Positions 1-10,514 of a DNA stretch of 64,000 bases are shown here, piece by piece. Source of the DNA: Pilasporangium apinafurcum (taxonomy: Eukaryota > Oomycota > Peronosporomycetes > Pythiales > Pythiaceae); the NCBI GenBank assembly GCA_001600495.1, contig BCKE01000001.1, positions 201,715-265,714 on the forward strand. Direction: 5' to 3'. Within the stretch, counting starts at the first letter, position 1, and each line of letters opens with the position of its first letter. The translations under genes were made by a program, and so were the position numbers. The notes beneath the pieces were generated by a model. That model was not told the origin of the DNA. It was given only the letters and a program-made list of their open reading frames with translations, and ran no database searches.

Positions 1-937
1 TGTTTGGTTCATCGCGTTCTGGCCACCATGGCGAGCTCTTTCGAGCCAAGCCGAAAGTATACACTGCAGAGTATGAGCCAATACTTCAAATTTACCTCTG
101 ACGGCTCATTTGGCTCGTTTCAAATATAATGGCTGAGGTGACGAGGACGACGTCACACCGGTCTGAAGTTTACAAACTGCAATCTTCAGGAGATGGCTTC
201 CACTTCTTTTTAGACATACGAGTCATGGCTCAATGAGCAGAAAGCACTTAGAACGACGCCACTACTTTTGAATTTGTCGCTATATCAAAAGGATAGCATA
301 GTCATTTCTATTCCTCCATTAGCAAGATTGCAATGGGAGAAATGGTGTCCATATGTGACTATGGCCTTCGTGTATACGCTTCGCAATCAATTAGCAAACA
401 TTCATGTCCTGAATTGTTTTCTCTCATGATCATATTGTGTTTTTGCGATGACTTTCGAGTTGGTATACAATCGCAATTGAAACTGCAGTTGAGATTAGTC
501 ATTTTTGTTGTAATCACTGGGATCAAATTGTCCTTTGAGTGCAAATTGTTCGTTTCTGTCGTTCACTGGGATTAACGACATAACATCCCAGTAATTATGC
601 TCCATAGATTGATCTACTACTATTTGCTATGGTTGACTGGTATAGCAATACTCGTGATATCAAGGAACTGAAGGAAATACTCTTAAGTTATTGTTATTTT
701 TAATAGCAAATGTGTTGAGTGTTGCTGACAAAACTTCTATTCCCATTGAAGCAAAAATGGACTCGTGCTACCGTAGCACAGATGAAATTAGCGCCTGAAC
801 ATACCCTTCACAAGGTCCATTCTGTCGATACACCATTCCCGTGTCAGCGACAGAACCCAAACACTTGGATTGCCTGCGCCATTGGCAATTATGAATTCAT
901 GCTGTCATGAAAATTGTCTAATCTTTACCAGATCGTT
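1..937. other. Intergenic, no gene recognised
   Basis: Only short open frames with no recognisable family, codon pattern or splice structure are present. The right edge is the 3' end of the CLC gene. The upstream neighbour lies outside the window, so this may hold its untranslated end. Confidence 0.5.
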
Positions 938-3900
938 TTAATGTGGCAATATGTCACTCTCCGAAACTGGCCATTTATTACTGAGTGCTCGCTTGACTTG
1001 TTCGGTGCGGGACACTTTTCGACGTAATTGCCTGAAGAATCCAACAGGTGGCGCACCTGAGAGCGCATAGACTTCGTCTGGATCAACTACGTCTTTTGCA
1101 AGTCGGAAGCGCCTTGTACAATGCTCTTCTTCGAGTTCGCGCCGAGTGATGATGCCTCGGACGTTGTTGTGGCGGTTCACAATCACCAAGTGCCGCAACC
1201 CCGCGCTGCGAAAGAGCCTATACGCGCGAGTGAATGGTGCTTCCTCCTGCATCAGATAAGGTGTCTGGTTCATGTAGGGCGTGAGATCCACCCACATCGG
1301 TCGATCGTCTTCTGCAAGCGTATACAATCCTCCGCCTTCACCACCACTCCCTGTCAATGAAGTGCGGAGATCGGTAAAAGGGGTCGGCATTGGGTAACGT
1401 GGATAATGCGCTTCCATGTCGCGATATGACAAGCAGTAATTGCCATTTACACGCTCCGACGCGTCATATCCAAGCAATTTGTCTTCAGGTCGAGGTGTCT
1501 CCATCTCTTCATCGTTTACGTTCTTATAATCTGAGTTGATCACAACATCCGGCTTGTACGACGATGGATGTGGTTGGCGACTGAATGGTTTCGGCTTCGT
1601 CACTGTAAAATCACGTTGGCATAGAAGCACATTCAATTGCTTGCGCAAGATTACTCCAGCAAAAAACCGGTTCCCAAAGGTTGGGTCTTCCACAATAACA
1701 GGAAAAGCATTGTGTTTCGTACTCACAAGAAGATCAAAGATTACACCTATGTAATCATTAAGCAAAAGTCAGTATCAATACCAAAAGACGCACGGTAGCG
1801 ACTGATCTCATACCTGCACGCTCTACTGTACGAAGCGTTTTAGGATTCGGGGTCATGATGTGCTTCACACGAAGAAACGATCCGCGCAGCGGCGGATTCC
1901 AATCCAGAAACGGCACATGACGGAGATGAATGTGAATGTCATAAATACCCTCGTTAAAGTAGTTGCCTACCCATCGTGCGAAGAACGACGTCAAGATCAG
2001 AGGCAACCCGTACTCGATGTTTCCCGTGCACTCCAAAATGATGACAGTAAGCGAGATTGTCATCCGAGTGACACCGCCTAGCATCGCAGCACTGCCTACC
2101 AGTCCATAAGTTCGAGGGTCAACGGCCTTCGCCCCGGCCATTTGCGTAAAGTAATTGATAATCCTCGTCCATATTCGTCCGTAAGCCGCTCCAATGAGTA
2201 GTGCTGGCACAAATAAGCCACTTGGTATCTTGAGACCATAGGTAATGCATGCCAAGAACAGCATGACGGCCCAAAACAGGACCAGGTTACTGACATCGAA
2301 AGCGCTAGGTGGCGCATGGAAGAGATGCTTGATGGCAACTTCTCCAGAGGTCAGCATTAACGAAGCCAAGTCATTGTATTGCCCTTCTGGGCAATAGAAC
2401 TGCACCAACTCCTTTTTATACGGATATTCAGTTGTTTCTTCAGCTTCATGACACGTTGCGCCGTCAAATTCCACCTGATCACAGCTTTCACACACACAAG
2501 CAGTTCCATTTGTCCGCAATGTCTCCATGGCAAACGAAAAGGCTTTGCGATGTGGTGCCGCTCCTGGTTGTGTCAAATACGCCAGCTCATCGTGGATTTC
2601 TGGCAGCGACTGGCACTTTCCAACAAGGAACGGGATGGAAAATGTCGCAGACGAAATCAATAGCGATAGTAGCAGGGCTTCCATCCATGCAATTCGACGT
2701 GTACGCACCCATCGCGATCTGAACTTGGACAATTTCGTATTCATTCCATTGAACAGTGCACCTTGGATGCCACCACCAACACCTATGAGAATGAAAAGTG
2801 GCACTTCCCATATTTGGTAGGTCGAGGACGTGAACGGGCCAAACGTAAAGGTGCCTGTGTGGCTTCCCAAAGTTCCCCACGAGAGACTTCCATTCATACC
2901 AGACAGGAAGAAAGCCAGAGTAAATGTGGCCGACATAGCACAAAACAAAGTTCGCCATGTCAAAGTTTGATTCCAAAACGACGCGCCTTCTTCCAGTACA
3001 AATAGTACACCGCCAATTGGAGCACCAAAAGCGGATGCCACACCGGCAGCAGCGCCACATGACACGAAATCTCGTTTTTCTCGATCATTACGGAAGCCGG
3101 CAAAGTACGAAAAGCTAATAACGCATTAGAGAGTACATCAGGTTAGCATTAGCTACAAACCCAGAACAGTGTGCCCAACCAACCTAGTGTCATATCCCAT
3201 CGTAGATGATTTACCCTGTGATAAACCAGCAGCCACAATGGCACCACTGTAATGCACAACCAAAATAATGAATCATTGAGTAGGCTGAAGGAAGACATAT
3301 AGCTCATTGAAATGACTTGAATGTGCCCACCTGTGAATCATTGGACCTTCCTTGCCAACTGGTAGACCACCAGCCACTGAGAAGATAACACCAATAACCT
3401 TGCAGACGAAAGTCTTTAGTCGCAGCACTCGTGGGATCTTCATGCCTTTCATTTAATATTGTCGTACAACTATATTAGATTAACTTCAACGACAGTCATT
3501 GAGAAAGCAGCAACTCTTACCATTTAGCATTGTCTTGATCTCAGAAATACCTAGTCGATTGGTCAAAATACATAAAAGGACAGCAACGAGTTAGGGCACC
3601 ATCATAGCAAGTGTTGACACAGCAAATGCATAATGTACCTGATCCTGCAGCAACTGGCTCTCCAAAGCAAGTAACTGTCGCTGCAAGGGCTACCAACACG
3701 AGATTAAACCCCGCTAAGCTCCAAAATGTCGTTCCAAACAGTACATGCTTGGTGAGCTCATGTTCAATGGAGTATACCATCAAGTGTTGCTTCACGGACA
3801 TAAGCAATGTCGTGAAGTAGAGCAAAAACACAGCTGTCAATGCTGTAAGTACGCCTGTGAGTAGAGTCAGAAACCATCGTGCATAGACCAATCGGGTCTT

Positions 3901-4198
3901 CTCTTGGCCATTTCGGTAACGGTAACCCATTCCTGCAGCACCAAAACAAAGCAATACTCATAAGCATGACAGCTTTCAAAGTGCACATTGGTTTCCTCGG
4001 TTTTGACCAAGTAGTTTAACAGTGCATACCTGTTTTATTGACGACACTCTCGAATATATCTACATATCCATGCAATGAGCATTGTGTAGTTAATAATATT
4101 GCGTATCGGTGAAACAAGGATATAACGACATTTTATACAATGTCACCAATACGCTTACCATAGTCGAAGCTGTCGATGTCCGCGCTACTCCAGTTCAT
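938..4198 (-). CDS. CLC-family chloride/proton exchanger (CLC-6/7-like) with CBS domains
   Basis: Eight exons can be placed by GT-AG junctions: 4198-4159, 4059-4030, 3932-3639, 3550-3521, 3445-3331, 3246-3184, 3114-1814 and 1746-938. They sum to 2682 nt (893 aa) in one frame. Residues 120-125 read GSGISE, the anion-selectivity loop with the serine typical of chloride-selective members. Residues 162-166 read GKEGP, whose glutamate is the fast gate. Exon 7 carries [14 protein letters not shown] followed by ASFWNQ, the CLC-6/7 signature with the second glutamate linked to proton coupling. The C-terminal part (exon 8) holds the CBS region. By family knowledge this is a 2Cl-/H+ antiporter of endolysosomal or vacuolar membranes, but localisation is inferred. 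It is divergent from the DENR gene, about 400 bp away. Confidence 0.93.
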
Positions 4199-4603
4199 CG
4201 TTTCTTCTTCACACAGTAGTCACTGGCACCAACTTACGCGTATATACACACTGATTAATCCAGCAGAAGTGCAGCACAAGCTCCAATGCAGCCTACAATA
4301 TCCACCGCACGCACTCACTCGTGCATGCAAGTTCTTCAAGAGAATGCAGAGCTAACGGAAGAATGAAGATCAGATGCAGATTTTTGTCCAATAATATGAA
4401 AGAAGAACCCATGTCTTCAACCAATAGGCACGTCGAATTGACGACATTAAGCATTCGTCGTATGCTGTTTTGGAGGTTTTTCGATATTAATTGTGATCGT
4501 TTTCAGCAGAGTATGCTATTGAGTAGGCTATAATGGATTCGTTTAGACGGGGACCTCTTTGACTGGGTAGATCCAATCCATCCACGCAAGTTCCGACGAA
4601 ACG
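4199..4603. promoter_or_regulatory. Divergent intergenic region between CLC and DENR genes
   Basis: About 400 bp separate two head-to-head start codons, so it presumably contains both promoters. No specific element is recognised. Confidence 0.4.
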
Positions 4604-5698
4604 ATGGCGCAGCGCGAGCGATTGACGCGATTCTACCTCAAGTACAATCCAGACAAGCTCGATGAGATTGAAGGCGTCTTGGAGCGGTACAAGGGGAAAG
4701 AAGCAGCGCTCTTTGGGGCGTTGGTGAAGAAGTACGGCCCTGAACCAAGTGCTGACGAAGTGCTAACGGCTCCCGCTTCTGCTGTCACTTCCAAAGAAGC
4801 AAAAAAGCAGGATCCAGCAGCGCTAGCAGCCCCGGAATCACAGATTATCAAAGACTTTAATCGCGAGCGATTGGCTGCTTTCTACAAAAAGTACAATCCG
4901 GACAAACTTGGGGATGTTGACACCATGCTTGCGAAGTACAAGGGCAAAGAGGCACAGTTGTTTAATGCCATGGTGAAGAAATATGGACCTGAGCCTGGTG
5001 ATTCTGATGATGAAGACAACGATGAGGATGAAGCAGAAGAAAAGACACCGGAGATATCTCGGCCTCAGGTTGTACAGAAGGAAGAAGAAAATGACGAAGG
5101 CGCTGATGAACAAGATGAAAAGGAAGAGGACGATGGCGCACCTAAGTTGAAGACAGTTTTGTATTGCCCCATTGACACCCTTCCTCCTGAGTACTGTGAG
5201 TATGGTCCAATGTTCAATGAGTGCAAACCTTGGCTGGCCGAACATTGCCCAGATCTCATTCTCAGTAAGTACAACCGAACTGTGGAAGATTTCCTGGAAG
5301 CCGAACGGCAAATTGCCGCTGGAGTGGAAGGCATTACTCTCGAAGCGAGTGGACCTGCGAAAAGCGTAAAGAAAAAGAAGAAACAGAAAGAGGATGAAGC
5401 TAAGCGCAAAGAAGATTGCGTTGTCTACCTCTCTAAGAGTGCGCGTAAAGGACGCAAGCGATTAACATTTGTGACTGGTTTGGAAGATTTCCCTGATGTG
5501 AATATCAAGGACGCCACCAAGAGTTTAGGTAAGCGGTTTGCGTGTAGTTCATCGCTTTCCAAGACCGATGCAGGCAAGCAGCAGATTCAACTGCAGGGCG
5601 ATTGCATCACGGAACTGATGGAAGTACTCCCAGAGATGTTTGGTGTCTCGGAAGATCAGATCGTGGTCATTGAAGAACCTCAAAAGGGCAAGAAGTAA
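4604..5698 (+). CDS. DENR: Density-regulated protein (DENR) with duplicated N-terminal module and SUI1 domain
   Basis: Single-exon, 364 aa. Residues about 186-218 match the DENR Cys-containing N-terminal region (YCPIDTLPPEYCEYGP and following). Residues about 270-355 form an SUI1/eIF1 domain (VYLSKSARKGRKRLTFVTGL). DENR pairs with MCT-1 to recycle 40S subunits and promote re-initiation after upstream ORFs. Unusually, the first 132 residues contain two copies of a roughly 48-aa module, RERL-x2-FY-x-KYNPDKL ... YKGKE ... VKKYGPEP, at 1-48 and 85-132, joined by an Ala-rich linker. A Glu/Asp-rich stretch (about 133-180) follows. The human protein, about 198 aa, lacks this module, so the extension is lineage-specific or shared only with relatives. 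Confidence 0.93.
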   Translation: MAQRERLTRFYLKYNPDKLDEIEGVLERYKGKEAALFGALVKKYGPEPSADEVLTAPASAVTSKEAKKQDPAALAAPESQIIKDFNRERLAAFYKKYNPDKLGDVDTMLAKYKGKEAQLFNAMVKKYGPEPGDSDDEDNDEDEAEEKTPEISRPQVVQKEEENDEGADEQDEKEEDDGAPKLKTVLYCPIDTLPPEYCEYGPMFNECKPWLAEHCPDLILSKYNRTVEDFLEAERQIAAGVEGITLEASGPAKSVKKKKKQKEDEAKRKEDCVVYLSKSARKGRKRLTFVTGLEDFPDVNIKDATKSLGKRFACSSSLSKTDAGKQQIQLQGDCITELMEVLPEMFGVSEDQIVVIEEPQKGKK

Positions 5699-5859
5699 GA
5701 GCAAAACTGTATGTGTTCTTAATACAGCACCATAACTTTGGCGTACCCACTCCACAAAAACTATTGTCTATAATTTAGGGCATTAAAATAGTTCACGGAA
5801 ACTTGTAATACTATTAATTTAGCGCGCTGATTGAGGAGAAGAGCATTTGATTATTGAGA

Positions 5860-6624
5860 ATGAGCGGCGACGATATTCTGGACGACATGTCGCTCTCAGA
5901 CGACGAGATGCTGGATAGTCTCGCGGACGATATGCTACTAGAGATCGAGGTAGAGGGAAAAGCTGACGACATCGAAGAAGTAACGCCTATCCGTCAACCA
6001 CCGCGCTCAGCAAGTCGACCCATGGGTTTCCCAGTTGGGAACATACCACAGAACGCCAACGCAGGAATGCCTGATTTGGGCAAGATGATGTCACAAATGA
6101 TGCCGATGATGTCGCAGATGTTTGGAAATAATAACCCCAATATGGCGAACCACCCACTTTTTGGAGGCGCACGTGGTGGTGGAAATGCCATTCAGGAGGT
6201 CGTTTCCTGGGAAGATACTGTGAAGAAGTACGTCCCAGCGAATGAACAGGAAGAGTGGCTCCGCATAATTCAAGCTGACGGGGAAAAGCTTCGTGCTGAT
6301 GCGGCTGCGAATCGTCTGACAAAGCCACATAGCCGCTCGTATCGCCCGAATGTGCACGCGCTCCCGAATGTGTACATGGAAGTGGATACGCTGATGGCGA
6401 ATATGCTAAATGAAGCAGTACGGGCTGCGCATTGCGAACACAGCCCGAAATGGAAGGGGTATCATGAGAATGCTGTGTCCCAAATCGCACAGTCTGGATT
6501 GGCGAAGGTGTTTGAACGAGATTTTAAAAACCAATTGCGTCAACGTGTAGCGAATGATCCAGATTACCTTGCGATGAAGGATTCTGATCGATTCAAAAAC
6601 ATTACCCAGGCGCTTTTCACTTAA
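5860..6624 (+). CDS. Conserved-looking hypothetical protein, acidic N-terminus, Met-rich middle
   Basis: Single exon, 254 aa from the ATG at 5860; the open frame reaches back to a TTG at 5854, but the ATG is the better start. The first 50 residues are strongly acidic (DDILDDMSLSDDEMLDSL). A Met/Gln/Asn-rich segment follows (KMMSQMMPMMSQMFGNNNP). The C-terminal half is more ordered, with WEDTVKKYVP and WLRIIQADGEKLR segments and a helical tail ending near FKNITQALFT. I do not recognise the family. Codon use resembles its neighbours, and it lies tail-to-tail with the SK channel gene 45 bp downstream. Confidence 0.8.
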   Translation: MSGDDILDDMSLSDDEMLDSLADDMLLEIEVEGKADDIEEVTPIRQPPRSASRPMGFPVGNIPQNANAGMPDLGKMMSQMMPMMSQMFGNNNPNMANHPLFGGARGGGNAIQEVVSWEDTVKKYVPANEQEEWLRIIQADGEKLRADAAANRLTKPHSRSYRPNVHALPNVYMEVDTLMANMLNEAVRAAHCEHSPKWKGYHENAVSQIAQSGLAKVFERDFKNQLRQRVANDPDYLAMKDSDRFKNITQALFT

Positions 6625-6669
6625 TCAAATGATTTTTTTTTGCTTTATAAGATCACTGGGACCATTAGG

Positions 6670-8229
6670 CTATCGTTTCAGCTTTTCTCGGTTCTGTTCT
6701 AAATTTCCTTTGAACTGAGCGAGCTGTCGAGTCTTTTCTTGAATGCGCTGCAGAATACAGGCTTTCTCCTTTTCCATGTGGTCCATTTGAGTCAAAACAA
6801 CATCTTCAAGGTCCAAAAGCTGATCTTCCAGCAATTGGGCCATCGTAGGCTTAGATGCACGCAATCGTCGTGCATCACGCATTAGCTGATACAAACGTCG
6901 TTTGTAGACTATGGCTTTGCTTTGCTGTGTACTTCTTTTGCTTCTCCAAGCACTTTGGACTATTAGTACGGCTAGTTGATCGGTTTTCTTCTCCCACCGG
7001 TTCAAATCAATCAAATGCTTGACCTTCTCTTCTTTTGGGGAAAGCTCGAGCACACCAAAAAATAAGGACTGGATGAGGGCTACCAGCAAAATGCCTCCAA
7101 ACATAGCACTGATCGTCGTAAATGCTCGGCCGAGGTACGTCACTGGATAATAATCTCCGAAACCTGTGGCAGACTGTCAACATAGCATAGGTTAGTGTAA
7201 TTTACGCCGTGAATGCTAAGGTTCAGTGATTCACTCAAGGGCTACTAACCAGAGTCACAGCAATGAGCCAGACAGATTTCCAATAGTTTGCGAAGATAGC
7301 TTGCACTGGTCGTTCCAAGATCCGGACAACTGCTGCTGAAAGGAAGGTATTAATCAACGCCAATGGCACCAAGAGATGCAGCGGTCGAATCTTGAACAGC
7401 GCTTTGAAATGAAAAAATGGTCGCATTGCGTTGACATCATTTAAGGAGCCGACAAAAGCTACCCATTGAGAGTATAGTGCTGACGCACTGCGCATGTATC
7501 TTGCAAACAAGTACAGTCTCAACACCATGAACACGCCTAATGAAACATATCTGTCGGCCATAACGCTAGAGAACAACAAAATACGATTGTGTACACCTAC
7601 CTAGTGCCTCAACAGGATAGTCGTATACGAGGTAGCATTCATTACTACGCCGTTCTAACTCCAAACTTCCATTGGACGGACATTTAGTTGTGTTTGCAGC
7701 GTCTTGCACAACCATACCATGAAACTGCGCGACTTGAAATGATCCTTCAACTCCTGGAGGGATATGAAAGCTGCAAATCAATAATTCGAGCAATAGCATT
7801 GGAACTTGCATTCCCCATTTGAGTGAAGTCGATGACATTGCATTCTGCATCTCAGTGATCTGCCGATTCGCGACAAATTGCAACAATATCAACACGACGA
7901 GCACCACCGTCGATAACGACGTGATGAATTTCAGAATGAGTACGACGGTTTGCCGCGACGTCAACGTCTCGCTCATTACAGCTTCATTCTCCACCAGCAT
8001 CAATAGGATACCTAACAGTCCAACCACACATGCCGAAAGTTCGTAACGGCGTCGTCGTTGAAATTGCTATAGCAGCATTAATTGATTATCAGACCACATC
8101 ATTACGCGTAGAATGGACACGGAATCATGCACAACATACCAATCGAAGGTCATGGATAAACTGAAACTGCGTGGCTTTGCTATCTCGCCTGCCGACAATG
8201 GCAGCCCTAGGTAACCCACAGTTCTCCAT
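6670..8229 (-). CDS. SK-type (KCNN-like) potassium channel with calmodulin-binding-type tail
   Basis: Four exons: 8229-8140, 8066-7597, 7565-7250 and 7173-6670, total 1380 nt, 459 aa, with all phases consistent. Exon 2 opens with an Arg-rich QFQRRRRYELSA segment and a first helix (VVGLLGILLMLVENEA) that closely matches the S1 region of small-conductance Ca2+-activated K+ channels. The pore segment WLIAVTL is joined by splicing to SATGFGDYYP (residues 293-302), so the selectivity filter is GFGD rather than GYGD. TYLGRAF then begins S6. The tail (KVKHLIDLNRWEKKTDQLAVLIVQSAWR) resembles the calmodulin-binding region of SK channels, and coiled-coil residues follow. Predicted role: Ca2+-gated K+ efflux at a membrane. 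The 5' end lies 135 bp from DPM3, head-to-head. Confidence 0.88.
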
Positions 8230-8364
8230 GATCAGAATGATTTTTTGTGGACCCACTTGTGATTCTGAAGAGCTACAATGTACCACACTTTTATCATTCT
8301 GATGCTAAGTACGGATCCGTACTTAACTACATTGTCAAATCTGAATTCATCCAGCAAGACCACA

Positions 8365-8643
8365 ATGCTCAAGTACCAGAAATGGGTCGTCGGATTGGTG
8401 ACGTTCCTGGCGCTCTGGTGGATGCTGTGTGGGTATGCGGCGAATTCTATCGCTGATTCACGCGTACTACAAGTTGTGAGCGTACTTCCCATGTATGTGC
8501 TCGTGTCGTTTGGTGCGTATTCGCTGGCTGTCATTGCGCTATCGGTGATGTCTGTAGAAGACTGTCCAGAAGCGGCCAAAGAATTAGATCAACAGGTGCT
8601 TGAAGCAAAAGCTGATCTCAAGAAGAAGGGATTTAATTTTTGA
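8365..8643 (+). CDS. DPM3: Dolichol-phosphate mannosyltransferase subunit 3
   Basis: 92 aa, the usual DPM3 length, using the ATG at 8365. The frame is open back to 8278, but that extension is poor and would run into the divergent promoter. Two transmembrane helices (WVVGLVTFLALWWMLCGYAA and YVLVSFGAYSLAVIALSVM) precede the cytosolic tail DCPEAAKELDQQVLEAKADL, the DPM3 signature that holds the catalytic DPM1 on the ER membrane. The enzyme makes dolichol-phosphate-mannose for N-glycans, GPI anchors and O-mannose. PIG-P and TMEM258 elsewhere in the window belong to the same ER glycosylation physiology. Confidence 0.92.
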   Translation: MLKYQKWVVGLVTFLALWWMLCGYAANSIADSRVLQVVSVLPMYVLVSFGAYSLAVIALSVMSVEDCPEAAKELDQQVLEAKADLKKKGFNF

Positions 8644-9218
8644 TCTCATCACAATACAAGACACCACTGGCAGGACGGCTATGCGCATATTTCTCTTCCA
8701 AGTCAAGTTTTTTTGTTTCTCGGGGAAACGTTGCAAAGCCGGCCAGCGATAAAACAGAATTGCAGGTATTCGCACAAGCTAGGTCCTGGTATTATGGAGT
8801 ATCTAAGGTATAAAAAATAAACAGACAGGAAGGGCATGCTAGACATATACAGAATCATTCAGCGTTGCTTTGCATTTTCATGCTATGTTGCTTGTCAGTC
8901 CAACGAGCTTCCACGTTGACCGGCAACCGTTATTTACGTATTTACGAGCATTACAAGTTTCCGAAGGAACCATCACTCTTGGTTCCAAAACACCTTCATC
9001 CACATAATAAACCTCAAAATAAGGCAAGGTTTTGGGGTTTTAAGGGCCATTGGATCTGGGGACTTTTGTGGGGAATGCAACCGCCAAGCGCAGGTGGAAG
9101 ACCAAGGCAAGAACGGCAAGAAACAACCCAAGACGATCGATCCACCCAAGGGGGGCAAGAAGAAGAAGCGGAAGAAGAAAAAGATCTACATCAAGAAGAA
9201 CAAGAAAAACTTAAGATT
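8644..9218 (+). other. TFIIB upstream region with two overlapping open frames
   Basis: The TFIIB frame stays open from 8865 to the probable TFIIB ATG at 9219. An overlapping +1 frame (from 9094) encodes a Lys-rich stretch with PKGGKKKKRKKKKIYIKK. Neither extension resembles TFIIB, whose N-terminus should sit just before the zinc ribbon. It may be 5' UTR or part of an unrecognised exon. Confidence 0.4.
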
Positions 9219-10157
9219 ATGGGATCGGAGTGTTTTGATAGCCAGTGTCGCGAGTGCGGTAGTTTGGACGTGGTCACAGATTACAGTGCAGGCGATGTGG
9301 TGTGTCGCGCCTGCGGCATTGTCCTCGGTGAGAGAATAATTGATGACACCCCCGAATGGAGAAATTTTGCTAATGATGATCGCGGTGGTGATCCTGCTGC
9401 AAAATCCAGGGTTGGGGACGCCACAGATCAGCGGCTAGACAATGTCTCGCTGACCACATACCTTGTCGACTCGAAGAAGACGAAAACCGGTGTTGACACT
9501 GCGGATATTGGGGCGGGAAGCCGGCCACATAAACGACCGAATATCACGTCAGATTGTGCCAGAGTCAAGCGTATGCAACGAAATATGGAGCGGATCCAGG
9601 AAGTGGCCGATTACTTGACATTGCCGAAACAAATTGTGGAGATCGCGTTGGATGTATACGCCGAAGCAGAACGGAAGGGTGTGAGTATGCGTGGACCCGA
9701 GCGAGAAAGCATGGCCGTGGCGGTACTATTTGTAGCATGTCGAAAGTCTGGAAATGCACGGTCATTAAAGGAGTTTGAAGAAGCGTCGGGGATCCCCAAG
9801 AGACGCATTGGCAAGTCTTTTATGAACCTGTCGAAGAAGATAGATATGGAGCTCACGTTGCCCACGACAGAAGAATACGTTCGACGCTTTTGCTCTCGTC
9901 TGGGTCTACCAAATAAAACACAGATGATTGCAAATGATGTCGCGAAGAAAGCAGATACACTCGGACTCTCAACAGGAAAATCGCCCATTGCCGTGGCAGC
10001 ATCGGTCATTTACTTGGTAGCTGCTTATACCGATATGAAGCGGTCTATTCAAGAAATCAGCGATGTGACGATGATCGGAGAAAAGAACATGAAGATGGTG
10101 TGCAAGGAGTTGAACAAGAGTCGTGTGATGCTTTTCGAAGGAGTGCTGACGATATAG
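9219..10157 (+). CDS. GTF2B: Transcription initiation factor IIB
   Basis: 312 aa from the ATG at 9219, close to the 316 aa of human TFIIB. The N-terminal zinc ribbon is visible as CRECG and, after 16 residues, CRACGIVLGERIIDDTPEWR. Next come the B-reader/linker and two cyclin-like repeats; the first contains RMQRNMERIQEVADYLTLP and the second FCSRLGLPNKTQMIANDVAKK. Repeat motifs GRSP/ACRK-type are present (LFVACRKSGNARSLKEF, GKSPIAVAASVIYLVAAY). It bridges TBP-DNA and RNA polymerase II at promoters. It is unspliced and ends 357 bp before the convergent CHIC-family gene. Confidence 0.96.
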   Translation: MGSECFDSQCRECGSLDVVTDYSAGDVVCRACGIVLGERIIDDTPEWRNFANDDRGGDPAAKSRVGDATDQRLDNVSLTTYLVDSKKTKTGVDTADIGAGSRPHKRPNITSDCARVKRMQRNMERIQEVADYLTLPKQIVEIALDVYAEAERKGVSMRGPERESMAVAVLFVACRKSGNARSLKEFEEASGIPKRRIGKSFMNLSKKIDMELTLPTTEEYVRRFCSRLGLPNKTQMIANDVAKKADTLGLSTGKSPIAVAASVIYLVAAYTDMKRSIQEISDVTMIGEKNMKMVCKELNKSRVMLFEGVLTI

Positions 10158-10514
10158 AGGATCATGCATACAAAGAAGTTGAAATGATGTCAAAGATGAA
10201 ACGTGATGGCGGAAAAAGCAGAGGAAGTAAGCGCAAGAGAGCTATTCAGGTTCGTATATTTATAGGTAAATCCCTATTGTATGTTTACAAACACGAGAAA
10301 CAAGAGGAACTTGATCTGATAGACCAGCATTGGTACGTCTTCACTCTCCTTGTCTTGATTGATTACTGCGTACTTACCCTTTTCGTACTGTTTAGGTTAA
10401 TGGGATGGATAATGCCAAGAAAGACGCGGTGATCGCTCGTATCATAGATGGACCAAAACAAGCGCACTTGTACCAATACACAAATGATAACCTACTGCTT
10501 TGTGTGTGTTGTTG
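10158..10514. other. Convergent intergenic region, nothing recognised
   Basis: Lies between the 3' ends of TFIIB and the CHIC/Erf4-like gene and presumably holds both 3' UTRs. A run-on open frame here has no family features. Confidence 0.4.

Noticed and set aside
8278-8364. 29-residue N-terminal extension of DPM3
   Set aside because: The 92-aa form from the ATG at 8365 matches the usual family length, and the extension lies in the short promoter shared with the SK channel gene.
9611-10009. Antisense frame over TFIIB
   Set aside because: Mirror of the strongly conserved TFIIB coding strand, with no independent motif.
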